A stretch of 48,025 nt of DNA. It comes from Prochloron sp. SulCav_FS08_3_32_3330. GTDB lineage: Bacteria > Cyanobacteriota > Cyanobacteriia > Cyanobacteriales > DYNF01. Position 1 is the first letter of the stretch; each line of letters begins with the position of its first letter. The notes beneath the pieces are model-generated. The model made no database searches and had not been told where the DNA came from. It saw nothing but the letters and a program-made list of their open reading frames with translations. Location of the stretch: contig DYNF01000019.1 in the NCBI GenBank assembly GCA_020721205.1, forward strand, positions 1 to 48,025, read 5' to 3'. Of the stretch, positions 35,370 through 44,832 are shown in pieces. The translations under genes and the position numbers were made by a program.

Positions 35370-36473
35370 TTAACTTTCTTTCAATACACGAATACTATCA
35401 GGCGAAATATTAATTTTAACATTTTCTCCAGCACTAAACTGCCCTAAAACCGAGCGATTAAGATTTTGTTTACGGATAATTAAACTGGTTTTACGAGTAA
35501 TTTTTACTATATAACGAGTATCTGTACCAATATAAACCACATCTTCTACTATTCCCATTAAAGAAGCGGGTAGTTTATAGTCCGCCGGATATAACACTGC
35601 TTTTTCTGGACGAATTAAAATTGTGATTACTTGTCCTAAATTTAGATCATTTTCATTATAATTAATACTTAAAGGAAGTTTATCATCTATTAAAACTACT
35701 ATTGTTTCTTTATTTTTTTCAATTATTCTCCCTTTTAACAAATTACTTTCCCCAATAAACTCCGCCACAAAACGATTTTTGGGTTCTTCATAAATTTCAA
35801 CGGGACTCCCTACCTGTAAGATTTTCCCGTCATTCATTACCCCGATCCGATCCGACATCGTTAACGCCTCCTCCTGATCATGGGTCACATAAACAAATGT
35901 AATCCCCATTTGTTGCTGAGTATGTTTTAACTCTAATTGCATTTCTTTTTTTAATTTTAGGTCTAATGCTCCTAAAGGCTCATCAAATAATAACACTTTT
36001 GGACGTTTAACCAGCGATCGGGCTAAAGCTACCCTTTGCTGTTGTCCTCCAGATAATTGATGAGGATAACGATTTTCTAAGCCTTTTAATTTAACTAAAT
36101 TAACAATTTCTGTAACTCTACTTTCAATTTCCAACAGAGGAGTTTTATCCATTTCTAAGCCAAAAGAGATATTTTTGACAACAGTTAAATGAGGAAAAAG
36201 AGCATAAGATTGAAATACCGTATTAACAGGACGTTGAAAAGGAGGACGATCCGCCATTGCTTCCCCATAAATATAAATTTCTCCGGTAGTAGGAGTTTCA
36301 AAACCTGCAATCATCCGTAAAACCGTCGTTTTGCCACAACCTGAAGGACCTAACAAGGAGAAAAATTCACCCTCTTTGATTTGCAGATCCAGATGATCCA
36401 CTGCCAAAAGTTGCTTTTTGCGAACATTGGTAAAGGATTTAGATATACCCACTAATTCAACAGCATAACTCAT
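35370..36473 (-). CDS. ABC transporter ATP-binding protein, PotA type
   Basis: 367 residues from the ATG at 36473 (MSYAVELVGISKSF); the extra ten upstream codons overlap the neighbouring gene's stop and are unlikely. Walker A is GPSGCGKTT, signature LSGGQQQRVALARSL, Walker B VLLFDEPLGALD, with the switch His in VTHDQEEA. The C-terminal ~120 residues form the TOBE-type regulatory domain of spermidine/putrescine and related importers. No permease or binding-protein gene is adjacent, so the substrate (polyamine, iron or other) is not fixed. Confidence 0.88.
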   Translation of the reverse strand: MSYAVELVGISKSFTNVRKKQLLAVDHLDLQIKEGEFFSLLGPSGCGKTTVLRMIAGFETPTTGEIYIYGEAMADRPPFQRPVNTVFQSYALFPHLTVVKNISFGLEMDKTPLLEIESRVTEIVNLVKLKGLENRYPHQLSGGQQQRVALARSLVKRPKVLLFDEPLGALDLKLKKEMQLELKHTQQQMGITFVYVTHDQEEALTMSDRIGVMNDGKILQVGSPVEIYEEPKNRFVAEFIGESNLLKGRIIEKNKETIVVLIDDKLPLSINYNENDLNLGQVITILIRPEKAVLYPADYKLPASLMGIVEDVVYIGTDTRYIVKITRKTSLIIRKQNLNRSVLGQFSAGENVKINISPDSIRVLKES

Positions 36474-36474
36474 A

Positions 36475-37101
36475 TTATTCACAATTCCAGTAACCATTAA
36501 CAAATCTTGTTTCTTGGGGTGAAGTGAAAGAAACCCATCTACAATTAGGATTAGGGGCTTCTGTGACCATTCCCATCGGTAGAGAAGGATTAATCATACC
36601 CACATTCAGATTATTCTGATTAAAAGTGGGAACAGTATTATTCTGATTATTCTGATTATTCAAGGGAACTGATTGATTTTGAGGTGTAGACTGAGGGGTC
36701 GCTGGGATAAATTGAGGAATATTAACAGGGGGATTATTCGGAATATTAGGAGTTGAAGTGGTAGGATTATTCGAGGGTGTATTAGTAGGATTATTCGAGG
36801 GTGTATTGGTGGAAGCAGGAATTTCTCCCGCACAATAAGCCGCAGGGGGCCATCCAGCTAATCTAGCTCTTGAATTTCTTAAATTAACTAAACTGGCGCG
36901 ATAGTTGTTAAGATGACGAATCTGACTAGGAGCGGCTTCTTTCATCCGATCAATAATGGCGATCGCCGCCGCCCAATTTTGACGACAGAGGGCATCTCGC
37001 AGTTGAAAATTTAAGTAACTTTGGGCAAAAACAGGAGAGGAAAAATTTAAGCCAGTAGTGACCAAGAAGACAATCGAAATTATAGATTTAAAATTTGTCA
37101 T
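36475..37101 (-). CDS. Secreted Asn/Pro/Thr-rich protein of unknown function
   Basis: 208 residues with a signal peptide (IISIVFLVTTGLNFSSPVFA). A conserved-looking N-terminal domain (FQLRDALCRQNWAAAIAIID ... LRNSRARLAGWPPAAYCAG) resembles a small helical repeat, followed by a low-complexity linker with repeated TNTPSNNP units and NQNNQNN, and an ending with WVSFTSPQETRFVNGYWNC. Three or four Cys residues may form disulfides. It ends one base before the start of the PotA-like gene, so they are probably co-transcribed. No family name. Confidence 0.65.
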   Translation of the reverse strand: MTNFKSIISIVFLVTTGLNFSSPVFAQSYLNFQLRDALCRQNWAAAIAIIDRMKEAAPSQIRHLNNYRASLVNLRNSRARLAGWPPAAYCAGEIPASTNTPSNNPTNTPSNNPTTSTPNIPNNPPVNIPQFIPATPQSTPQNQSVPLNNQNNQNNTVPTFNQNNLNVGMINPSLPMGMVTEAPNPNCRWVSFTSPQETRFVNGYWNCE

Positions 37102-37269
37102 ACATATTAGTTAAATTTTTAAAAAAATAATTATAACTGAATATAAAATAAAGAAAATCGAATTTTCAGACTATTTATCTATATTTTACCATTAGATAAC
37201 AAATTTTAAAACTTTTTTTCCTCAAGGGCATAATTATTAACAATTTCTGAAGGACTAATTTAATTAAAT

Positions 37270-37818
37270 TTAGGATAAACATTTTGAATGTTTACTTTGA
37301 TAATGATTAAGATAATTCAAATCTTGATCATTAAATTTAGACTCATTTTTTATTAAAAATTTACCATTTTGATAGGGACAATATTGATTAATCCAAGGAG
37401 AATCTAAACGATGTTCTGGGAATAAATAACGAATAAAAAAATCCACAGTATCCTGTTTTAAATAACCTTTTAAAACTGCTAAAGTGCCAAAACGTAACAT
37501 CGTTTGATTTTGTTCAATTAAAATGCTGTTGATTTGTTCAGGGCTTAATAAATTAGCTTCTTCTAAATAAAAACCAAAAAGATGTTTTGGTTCTTCCTTA
37601 CAAAAAAAACGTAATTTTTCTGCAAAAAAATCCGCCGTTTCTTGTTTAATCCAGCCCCTTAAAGCCAGAATTTCACCTAATTTTAGATCACAATATTGAA
37701 TTTGATCCCTTAATGCTACGGTAACTTGGGATTGGGTGATTAATCCTGCATCTTGTAACATTAAGCCAAGGGGAAATCCTAAAGAAGTTTGAGACAGAAA
37801 AATTTGTAAATCAATCAT
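37270..37818 (-). CDS. Protein with two MshEN-like repeats, unknown function
   Basis: About 182 residues from the ATG at 37818 (MIDLQIFLSQ); the frame could start 7 codons earlier at 37839. Two similar halves: LGLMLQDAGLITQSQVTVAL ... LGEILALRGWIKQETADFF, and FYLEEANLLSPEQINSILIE ... FGTLAVLKGYLKQDTVDFF. This pattern is like the N-terminal (MshEN/GspE-N) repeat of type II secretion and pilus ATPases and occurs as small free-standing proteins in cyanobacteria. No catalytic motif. A binding or regulatory role (for example cyclic-di-GMP sensing, as for MshEN) is speculative. Confidence 0.65.
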   Translation of the reverse strand: MIDLQIFLSQTSLGFPLGLMLQDAGLITQSQVTVALRDQIQYCDLKLGEILALRGWIKQETADFFAEKLRFFCKEEPKHLFGFYLEEANLLSPEQINSILIEQNQTMLRFGTLAVLKGYLKQDTVDFFIRYLFPEHRLDSPWINQYCPYQNGKFLIKNESKFNDQDLNYLNHYQSKHSKCLS

Positions 37819-38051
37819 AATAATAACAACTTCAGTCAATAAGTTGCACAGATTTTTGATTTAAAATAAATAAATAAATGTCTTATATTTTTATTATACC
37901 CATAATTGACTGTTTTTTTAAAATTTTTTCAAAAATCTGATCCCAATTTACCCTAATTATGTTAAATATAAATTATCTTAGAAAGGAAACAGAGGTTAAA
38001 AAATATTTCAATTTAATATTAATCTTAACATAAATTTATCATTTATAACTT

Positions 38052-39179
38052 ATGATGCAACAATTATTAGCAAATCGTTATCAAACTATTCAACATTTAG
38101 GAAGTGGTGGTTTTGGGGCTACTTTTTTAGCACAAGATACCCATTTACCTTCTAAACGAACTTGTGTGATTAAACAACTTAAACCAATTAATAATAATCC
38201 ACAAATTTATCAATTAGTTAAAGATCGCTTTCAAAAAGAAGCAATAATTTTAGAAGAATTAGGAAATAATCATGGTCAAATTCCCAGTTTATATGCTTAT
38301 TTTGAAGAAGCTGGACAATTTTATTTAGTACAGGAATATATTGAAGGTGAAACTTTAACTAAATTAGTAGAAAACCAAGGTATTCAAGATGAAAATATAG
38401 TCAAAAATATCTTAATTGAAATATTAAAAATTTTAGAATATATTGAAACAAAAAGTATTATTCATCGGGATATAAAACCCGATCATATTATGATTAGAAA
38501 AAAGGATCAAAAGCCAATTTTAATTGATTTTGGTGCCGTTAAAGAAACGATGGGAACAGAATTATCTACCAGTGGAAAATTGGCTAGTTCTATTATTATT
38601 GGTACTCCCGGATATATGCCCCCAGAACAAGCTATGGGTAGACCTGTTTTTGCTAGTGATTTATATGCTTTAAGTTTAACTGCTATTTATTTATTAACAG
38701 GAATTAATCCTCAAGATTTAGAAATTAACCCTGTTACCGGGACGATCCTCTGGCGAAAATATGCTCCTAATATTAGTGAGAGTTTAGCTAATATTTTGGA
38801 TCAAGCTATTAATCCTCAAATACAAGAGCGTTTTTTTACAGCGAAAATGATGAAAAATGCTCTTTTAGTTAATCCAAAAATTCCTACCCAAACCCCTAGT
38901 TCTCCTAATCAAAATTATCCCACTAAAGTTATTCCTGTTCCCACATTAATTAATCCAGATTATCCCACTCAAGTTACTCCTGTTCCCACAATTAAATATA
39001 ATAATAAACCTAAATTTTCTCAACTTATTATTTCCCTTGTGATTATTAGCTTAATTTTAATTACAGGAGGAGGCTTTTTATTTTTGCAAAATCAATTAAA
39101 TAATAGACTTTTAAAATTACAAAAAGACCCACTTATGGAGGATAATAATAATAATAATTCCGTAGTCACACCTCCATAA
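38052..39179 (+). CDS. Serine/threonine protein kinase with C-terminal membrane segment
   Basis: 375 residues. The kinase domain starts at ANRYQTIQHLGSGGFGATFL (glycine loop), with the ATP lysine in CVIKQLKP, catalytic loop IIHRDIKPDHIMI, metal motif IDFGAVKE and activation-segment end GTPGYMPPEQ, so it should be active. After the domain (~275) come two copies of a (N/D)YPT(K/Q)V(I/T)PVPT unit and a transmembrane helix (~327-350), with a short Asn-rich tail outside. Cyanobacterial kinases of this type respond to stress or cell-surface signals; the substrate is unknown. The start may be 38052 or the next ATG. Confidence 0.92.
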   Translation: MMQQLLANRYQTIQHLGSGGFGATFLAQDTHLPSKRTCVIKQLKPINNNPQIYQLVKDRFQKEAIILEELGNNHGQIPSLYAYFEEAGQFYLVQEYIEGETLTKLVENQGIQDENIVKNILIEILKILEYIETKSIIHRDIKPDHIMIRKKDQKPILIDFGAVKETMGTELSTSGKLASSIIIGTPGYMPPEQAMGRPVFASDLYALSLTAIYLLTGINPQDLEINPVTGTILWRKYAPNISESLANILDQAINPQIQERFFTAKMMKNALLVNPKIPTQTPSSPNQNYPTKVIPVPTLINPDYPTQVTPVPTIKYNNKPKFSQLIISLVIISLILITGGGFLFLQNQLNNRLLKLQKDPLMEDNNNNNSVVTPP

Positions 39180-39232
39180 TCAATGGACTATTACAATATA
39201 CAAGAAAATAATCAATTAGACAAAATTTAACT

Positions 39233-39793
39233 ATGACATTAAATAATCTTTATCTTAAACCTTTAACTGCGGAATTTTTACCCGATGTCGTTGAATTAGA
39301 TCAACTATGTTTAGGCTGTTTATGGACTTTAGACGGCTATAAACGAGAGTTAGATAGTCCTAATAGTACCCTTTTAATTTTATCTATTTTACCACAGCAA
39401 AATTCCCCTGAAAAAATAATTGGTGTGGGTTGTTTTTGGGCTATTTTAGAAGAAGCACATCTGACAATTTTAGGGATTCATCCTGATTTTCAAGGACAAG
39501 GATTAGGGAAACTTTTATTATTTTATTTATTAAAAGATGCGATTAAAAGACAATTAGAAAGAGCCACTTTAGAAGTAAAAGAATCTAATCATGTAGCCCT
39601 ATCTTTATATCAAAAATTTGGTTTTAAAATAGCCGGAAAAAGAAAAAAATATTATCAAGATACGGGGGAAGATGCTTTAATTTTATGGTTAGGAAAATTA
39701 GCTAAACCTGAATTTGAAAATGATTTAATTTTCTGGGATCAAGTAATCAGCGATCGCCTGAAAAATGCCAATTTTCAACTCATTAATAATTAG
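39233..39793 (+). CDS. rimI: Ribosomal protein S18-alanine N-acetyltransferase (RimI-like)
   Basis: A 186-residue GNAT enzyme. The acetyl-CoA site is visible in LTILGIHPDFQGQGLGKLLL, and the RimI-type ending in ATLEVKESNHVALSLYQKFG with YYQDTGEDALIL. RimI acetylates the N-terminus of ribosomal protein S18. Length is slightly above the ~150-170 typical, owing to a C-terminal extension (FWDQVISDRLKNANF). It follows the kinase gene by 53 bases. Confidence 0.88.
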   Translation: MTLNNLYLKPLTAEFLPDVVELDQLCLGCLWTLDGYKRELDSPNSTLLILSILPQQNSPEKIIGVGCFWAILEEAHLTILGIHPDFQGQGLGKLLLFYLLKDAIKRQLERATLEVKESNHVALSLYQKFGFKIAGKRKKYYQDTGEDALILWLGKLAKPEFENDLIFWDQVISDRLKNANFQLINN

Positions 39794-39933
39794 TTATTTA
39801 CTTTTATAATTTTAGATATTACCCATATCAAAATGCTATAATATAAATAAGTCCTAATTTATCTTAAACAAGAAAAACAAGAATCAAAAACAGTTATTAA
39901 TTAATCATTTTTCTAAATTTTAGGAGTAAAAAA

Positions 39934-40518
39934 ATGCTTTATTCTCACCTTAAAAAATATTTATTATTCTGGGGAATTTTCTTAAGTATATTAGGAAATT
40001 TTCCAGCAGTTTTTGCCCGTCCAGCCGATATTTTTTTACCATATATTGACAGTATTGAAAATGAATTACCCACAGGTTTAACTTTTAGACTACCTTCTTA
40101 TTTTGATGTTTTTCAACATTCAGATATTAACCCAAATGACTTAATTATTACTAGATTTGGCTCAGATTTTCCCTTAAAATATAACCTGAGTGTGTTCACT
40201 TGTAGAGAAGGATTTTATAGTTGTTTACTGGCTAGTTTTTCCGTCGAAAGAGCAGATTCAATTGAAAGATTTAATGAACTTGTAAGTTATAGTAGACAAG
40301 GGGATCCTATTATTTTAAATCCTAATTATCAAGGCTATTTTATTAGGGGATATTTAATAGATGGAAGTAAAAAAAATCCCCCCTCACTTTTTTCTAGTAT
40401 TATGTGGCAACAAGATTATATGATTTATACAATTAGTTTCCCCGCCGAAGAAAGACAAAGTTTACTTTATATTGCCTTAAGTATGGCACAAGAAGCCCCA
40501 ATTTATCCTCACAGATAA
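39934..40518 (+). CDS. Secreted protein of unknown function
   Basis: 194 residues with a signal peptide (LLFWGIFLSILGNFPAVFA, cleavage before RPADIF). The mature part is beta-rich with aromatic residues (TGLTFRLPSYFDVF, GYFIRGYLIDGSKK, WQQDYMIYTISFPAEERQSL) and two Cys (FTCREGFYSCLL). AGGAG sits 6 bases before the ATG. No recognised family; several cyanobacterial hypothetical proteins have this look. Confidence 0.7.
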   Translation: MLYSHLKKYLLFWGIFLSILGNFPAVFARPADIFLPYIDSIENELPTGLTFRLPSYFDVFQHSDINPNDLIITRFGSDFPLKYNLSVFTCREGFYSCLLASFSVERADSIERFNELVSYSRQGDPIILNPNYQGYFIRGYLIDGSKKNPPSLFSSIMWQQDYMIYTISFPAEERQSLLYIALSMAQEAPIYPHR

Positions 40519-40576
40519 TTATTGATTATTAGTTATTAGTTATTAGTTATTAACAACTATTAATTTACAATTTTCT

Positions 40577-41329
40577 CTAAATTCCCGAACCTTCTAAAAA
40601 CTCTTTAATTTCCTTATCTTTTAAGCGACAATTAGCTCCATCTTTATTGTTATTTTGAGATAATACTCCCACTAAAACTTGATTATTTGTGCTTTTTTGT
40701 GCTTGTAAATCTTCAATTTGTTCCTCTAAAGCTTCAATCCTATCTACTAAAGCTCTGATTACATTCGCTTCAGAATCAGGAAGTTTACCATGATCCAGAG
40801 GATCAACTTTTTCGCCTGAACGATAGACGACACGACCCGGAATCCCCACCACAGTAGCATCAGAGGGAACATCTCTTAACACAACCGAACCAGCCCCAAT
40901 GCGTACATTGTTACCAATTAGAATATTCCCTAAAACCTTAGCACCAGCGCCAACGACCACATTTTCGCCGAGAGTGGGGTGACGTTTACCGCTTTCCTTA
41001 CCCGTCCCGCCCAAAGTGACACCTTGATAAATCAAACAATAATCCCCTAAAATTGCTGTTTCGCCGATCACAATACCCATACCATGATCAATACATACAC
41101 CCTTACCAATGGTAGCCCCAGGGTGAATTTCAATCCCCGTCAGAAAACGGGCAATCTGGGATAATACCCGGGGAATCACAGGTAAACCTAAATTATAAAG
41201 CCAGTGGGAAAAACGGTGAAAAATTAACACCTGTAGCCCCGGATAGCAAAGGATAACTTCTAGCCAGTTTCTCGCCGCCGGATCCCGTTCAAAGATAATA
41301 CGAAAATCAGCAATTATAGTTGAAAACAT
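40577..41329 (-). CDS. cysE: Serine O-acetyltransferase
   Basis: A 250-residue left-handed beta-helix acetyltransferase making O-acetylserine, the first step of cysteine synthesis. Features: N-terminal helical part ([20 protein letters not shown]), hexapeptide repeats, catalytic-region motifs [20 protein letters not shown] and [19 protein letters not shown], and [10 protein letters not shown]. The C-terminal tail (~195-250) with [20 protein letters not shown] is the coiled-coil ending seen in cyanobacterial CysE. A mobile element lies upstream of its start. Confidence 0.96.
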   Translation of the reverse strand: MFSTIIADFRIIFERDPAARNWLEVILCYPGLQVLIFHRFSHWLYNLGLPVIPRVLSQIARFLTGIEIHPGATIGKGVCIDHGMGIVIGETAILGDYCLIYQGVTLGGTGKESGKRHPTLGENVVVGAGAKVLGNILIGNNVRIGAGSVVLRDVPSDATVVGIPGRVVYRSGEKVDPLDHGKLPDSEANVIRALVDRIEALEEQIEDLQAQKSTNNQVLVGVLSQNNNKDGANCRLKDKEIKEFLEGSGI

Positions 41330-41439
41330 ATTTTCGTTGGTAGTTTGTTACATTTGACAATAATATTTTAGCTTTAAATGGCAATTTTTGCAGTAAAGAT
41401 TTGATGACTTTATTTTTTCGGAGTTTAGAAGTGAAGAAT

Positions 41440-41620
41440 AAAGTTTTCATTCTTTTTTTTACAACGGGTTAAAACCCGTTGCTACCCAAACAAAACCCGT
41501 CTTTACGGGTTATATGATTAAATATTAACTAATATTAAAAAAATTCAACCTGCGTATGCCTGTTTTGCTTATGTAGCAACGGGTTTCAACCCGTCGCTTT
41601 TTGGAGAATGAAAACGCCCT
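41440..41620. mobile_element. AGGGCG-family MITE, copy D
   Basis: Same structure and orientation as copies B and C: left AAGTTTTCATTCTTTTTTTT (end degenerate), right GGAGAATGAAAACGCCCT. The left palindrome is CAACGGGTTAAAACCCGTTG and the right one CAACGGGTTTCAACCCGTCG. Its right end is exactly where the duplicated Uma2 segment begins (41621). Confidence 0.8.
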
Positions 41621-41653
41621 GCTGTAACAAGTTAGAAGCTTATTTTAGGTTAA

Positions 41654-42256
41654 TTATTCCTTATTAAAATCAATTTTTTTATATAATTCTTGTAAACTAA
41701 TCTCAAAATTAATTGATTCTAATTTTAACACAGATTCTTCTCCATAATAATCTGTTAATACCCATTTTCCTGTTTCATTTTTCGCAAATTGTTTCACATA
41801 ATATTGATATTGATCAATTAAGATATATTCTTTAAATGTTTCTAAACTACGATAAGAGTCAAATTTATCATTTTGATCATAATCTTTCGTTGATTTTGAT
41901 AACACTTCAATGATTAAACTAGGATTAACAATTGTGGTTTTACTTTTACCTTGATAAATCGGTTTTCCTGTTACGATCATCACATCTGGATAAGTATATA
42001 TTTTTGTTTTTTCAATAGAAACACGCACATCTCCTATATATACTTGATAGTCTTGATCTTCTAAAGCTAAAAGCAGTAAAGTATAAATTTTACCCGCTAA
42101 TTTATTATGATTAGTAGTAGCCCCTGTCATAGTTACAATTTCTCCATTTAGATATTCATGTTTTGCTTGGGAATTATCCTCAAATTCCAGATATTCTTGA
42201 ATAGAATAATGTTTTTTTTCTGTTTTCTCTGTTTTAACTGGAGTAGCAATAGTCAT
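41654..42256 (-). CDS. Uma2-family protein, copy 1
   Basis: 200 residues from the ATG at 42256 (MTIATPVKTEKTEKKHYSIQ). GGAG lies about 10 bases upstream, and the same start in copy 2 supports it over the in-frame ATG five codons earlier. The Uma2/DUF820 fold has the putative PD-(D/E)XK residues in YTYPDVMIVTGKP and PSLIIEVLSKST, followed by DYDQNDKFDSYRSLETFKEY with IDQYQYYVKQF. Uma2 proteins are numerous in cyanobacteria and considered nuclease-like; their biological role is unclear. Copy 1 differs from copy 2 by Gln/Glu and Ala/Glu changes near residues 20-32 and two fewer TEK units. Confidence 0.88.
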   Translation of the reverse strand: MTIATPVKTEKTEKKHYSIQEYLEFEDNSQAKHEYLNGEIVTMTGATTNHNKLAGKIYTLLLLALEDQDYQVYIGDVRVSIEKTKIYTYPDVMIVTGKPIYQGKSKTTIVNPSLIIEVLSKSTKDYDQNDKFDSYRSLETFKEYILIDQYQYYVKQFAKNETGKWVLTDYYGEESVLKLESINFEISLQELYKKIDFNKE

Positions 42257-42337
42257 GTTTTTTTTCTCCAAAATTAAATATTAGTAATATATGTTTAATA
42301 TTGTGCTGTAACAAGCTAGAAGCTTGTTTTACGTTAA

Positions 42338-42958
42338 TTATTCCTTATTAAAATCAATTTTTTTATATAATTCTTGTAAACTAATTTCAAAATTAATTGA
42401 TTCTAATTTTAACACAGATTCTTCTCCATAATAATCTGTTAATACCCATTTTCCTGTTTCATTTTTCGCAAATTGTTTCACATAATATTGATATTGATCA
42501 ATTAAGATATATTCTTTAAATGTTTCTAAACTACGATAAGAGTCAAATTTATCATTTTGATCATAATCTTTCGTTGATTTTGATAACACTTCAATGATTA
42601 AACTAGGATTAACAATTGTGGTTTTACTTTTACCTTGATAAATCGGTTTTCCTGTTACGATCATCACATCTGGATAAGTATATATTTTTGTTTTTTCAAT
42701 AGAAACACGCACATCTCCTATATATACTTGATAGTCTTGATCTTCTAAAGCTAAAAGCAGTAAAGTATAAATTTTACCCGCTAATTTATTATGATTAGTA
42801 GTAGCCCCTGTCATAGTTACAATTTCTCCATTTAGATATTCATGTTTTTCTTGGGAATTATCCTCAAATTCGAGATATTCTTCAATAGAATAATGTTTTT
42901 TTTCAGTTTTTTCAGTTTTTTCAGTTTTTTCAGTTTTAACTGGAGTAGCAATAGTCAT
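42338..42958 (-). CDS. Uma2-family protein, copy 2
   Basis: 206 residues, starting MTIATPVKTEKTEKTEKTEK with four TEK units against two in copy 1. GGAG lies 9-12 bases upstream. The rest of the protein is identical to copy 1 except for a few residues near the start, and it has the same putative catalytic residues (PDVMIV, IIEVLS). The identity suggests a recent tandem duplication or gene conversion. The pair is minus strand with 81 bases between the genes. Confidence 0.88.
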   Translation of the reverse strand: MTIATPVKTEKTEKTEKTEKKHYSIEEYLEFEDNSQEKHEYLNGEIVTMTGATTNHNKLAGKIYTLLLLALEDQDYQVYIGDVRVSIEKTKIYTYPDVMIVTGKPIYQGKSKTTIVNPSLIIEVLSKSTKDYDQNDKFDSYRSLETFKEYILIDQYQYYVKQFAKNETGKWVLTDYYGEESVLKLESINFEISLQELYKKIDFNKE

Positions 42959-43095
42959 GGTTTTTTCTCCAAAATTAAATGATTAGAATTATATTATAAT
43001 CTAAACTTACTCATTTTAAGTAAAACTTAAAATTTAAGCTTGTTTCCTCTGTAGCACAAGCATCTTACCTGGATCTTATTAATATTAGAACAAGT

Positions 43096-44433
43096 TTATC
43101 TTTCTAATAACCAAATTATTACCGTTGTACCTTGTAAATCTGATAATTGAAAATATAAATTAGGGCTATAAATCTCAATTTTACCTCCCATTTGTTCAAT
43201 TAATTCTTTCACTATTGCTAATCCTAATCCACTTCCGGGAATATCTCCATTTGATTTTTCTCCACGATAATGTCGCTCAAAAAGATGCTCTAAATCTTGC
43301 TCTGGAATACCATAACCATTATCATGTATTGCTATACCTTGATAATGGTTATTTTCTAATATTTTCTCTAATCCCAACTCCAGATAAACTAAACCTTTTG
43401 CTGGGGTATATTTTAAAGCATTATCTATTAAATTACTCAAAATTTCTTTTAATGCTTGTAAATTCCCTTTAATCGGTAGTAATTTATCTTGAATTAGACT
43501 TAAATTATGTTTAAAATTAATTTCTTTTTCCTCGGCGATCGCCTGAAAAGGAAAGATTAAATCTGCTAAAATTTCTGATAAAAATAACCTGTCAAGATTG
43601 AGGGTATTTCCTGTTAAGAAAAAAGAAGTATTTAAAGATTTTGCTTCAGAAGGTAAAGCTAAAATTAAAGAAGATGGCTCTATAATTTCTGATTGAAAAT
43701 TACCAATTAAATCTTGTAAACGATTACTTTCTTGAAAGATACCTTGAGCTATATTATAATTAGAATTATCGGGTAAAAAACGCTTTAATAAAAGTTTACT
43801 AAAAGTGCGTAAAGCGGTAATCGGATTTTTTAATTGATGTAACAATGTATCTAACTGATCCTGTTGTTGTAAAGTCATTTTTTGATGCTGAATTAATTGT
43901 TTTTCATACCAAGTTTGACGCTGATCTAAAAAACAAGCGATCGCTAAAGTCTTAACAATATTTTGGATCTGTTCTATTTCCGAATCATTCCATTCTCGAT
44001 CATTACGCCCTGTAATTAATAAACCCATCACAGAATCTTGATAGATTAAAGGTGACATGATCTGTTTTTTTTCCTGAAAATCACTAATTTTTTTGATATT
44101 TCCTTTTATTTCAAAAGTTGAACTCGAAGGTTGATCAACAGAATAATTATAATCTTTTTCTAAAGAATAACTATTAGAAAAAGACGGCTTAAAAGGGAGA
44201 GAAAGTAAGTTTTGATCACCTTTTTTTTCAGGAAATAATAAAGGAGAAAGATCCTGTTCCCAAAACTGTTGATTAGGAGGATAAATCACAATGGGATTTA
44301 ACATTTCAGGACGACTATGCCAAAAATCTTCTGTTAAATAAATCACTGTCCAAGTAGCATTTAAACTCTTAGTTAATAATTGTACTTGAGCTTGACATAA
44401 TGCTAAAAATTCTGAACTAGAGTTAGTAGTCAT
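43096..44433 (-). CDS. Sensor histidine kinase with GAF-like input domain
   Basis: 445 residues, no membrane segment. Residues ~1-175 form a GAF-like sensory domain (TNSSSEFLALCQAQVQLLTK ... SPLIYQDSVMGLLITGRNDR). The phospho-accepting His199 lies in LLHQLKNPITALRTFSK. The ATPase domain has the N box NLIDNALKYTP, G1 DNGYGIPE, F box LFERHYRG and G2 GSGLGLAIVKELIEQMGG, all intact. A soluble kinase, so it senses a cytoplasmic signal; the partner regulator is not adjacent. It resembles the Hik-type kinases of cyanobacteria, but I do not assign a name. Confidence 0.9.
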   Translation of the reverse strand: MTTNSSSEFLALCQAQVQLLTKSLNATWTVIYLTEDFWHSRPEMLNPIVIYPPNQQFWEQDLSPLLFPEKKGDQNLLSLPFKPSFSNSYSLEKDYNYSVDQPSSSTFEIKGNIKKISDFQEKKQIMSPLIYQDSVMGLLITGRNDREWNDSEIEQIQNIVKTLAIACFLDQRQTWYEKQLIQHQKMTLQQQDQLDTLLHQLKNPITALRTFSKLLLKRFLPDNSNYNIAQGIFQESNRLQDLIGNFQSEIIEPSSLILALPSEAKSLNTSFFLTGNTLNLDRLFLSEILADLIFPFQAIAEEKEINFKHNLSLIQDKLLPIKGNLQALKEILSNLIDNALKYTPAKGLVYLELGLEKILENNHYQGIAIHDNGYGIPEQDLEHLFERHYRGEKSNGDIPGSGLGLAIVKELIEQMGGKIEIYSPNLYFQLSDLQGTTVIIWLLER

Positions 44434-44498
44434 TGAACAAATAATTACAATGGGAAATTTGAAGATTGATCCAGATAAATTATTAATTATAGCATTTT

Positions 44499-44623
44499 AA
44501 GTAGGTGGTCATAAATAAAGTAACAAAAAGAAGATGTTTCGTAGTTGGGCTTCAGCCCTCTTACAGGGCTGAAGCCCAACTACGAACTTTTTTATACATG
44601 ACAATATTTATGACCACATACTT
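44499..44623. mobile_element. MITE-like element, AAGTAGGTG family, copy 2
   Basis: Ends AAGTAGGTGGTCATAAATA and ATATTTATGACCACATACTT. The core hairpin has the same arms as copy 1 at 2857 (CGTAGTTGGGCTTCAGCCC and complement) but a shorter loop (TCTTACA), then ACTTTTTTATA. Outside both copies the right flank is ACTT. It lies in the 399-base gap upstream of psaK. Confidence 0.8.
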
Positions 44624-44728
44624 ACTTAACTTTAATCAGATCGAAAAAAAGACATAACAGCTAAAAAGCTTATTACATAAGCTTTTTGACCTTTAACTAA
44701 GAGAACAAAGCAAAGAGAAATATTAAGT

Positions 44729-44746
44729 ATTGTAAAGTATTGCAAC
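44729..44746 (+). promoter_or_regulatory. Candidate HLR1 (RpaB) element upstream of psaK
   Basis: ATTGTAAAGTATTGCAAC matches the reverse orientation of the HLR1 direct repeat (TGTAA-type half sites separated by 5 bases), with one mismatch in the second half (TGCAA). HLR1 is bound by RpaB and controls photosystem I genes in cyanobacteria. It is about 85-105 bases upstream of the psaK start. A/T-rich DNA makes chance matches possible. Confidence 0.4.
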
Positions 44747-44832
44747 AATAGTTGAAATTTTTACTCAAAATTTGCTAAAAATTTCTTAATAATAAAAAAC
44801 TCAATCTTGTTTTTAAATTAAGGAGAAAAATT

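Larger units (their letters stand above)
41621..42985. repeat. Tandem duplication of an Uma2 gene (unit 684 bp)
   Basis: The segment from GCTGTAACAAG at 41621 recurs at 42305, a shift of 684 bases. The two genes and short flanks on both sides are almost identical at the DNA level; the differences are mainly a few point changes and the number of GAAAAAACT-type (TEK) units near the start. Confidence 0.9.

Noticed and set aside
37840-38051. Hidden small gene or RNA gene between 37.84 and 38.05 kb
   Set aside because: A/T-rich sequence with short open frames only, no tRNA-like folding or terminator pattern seen.
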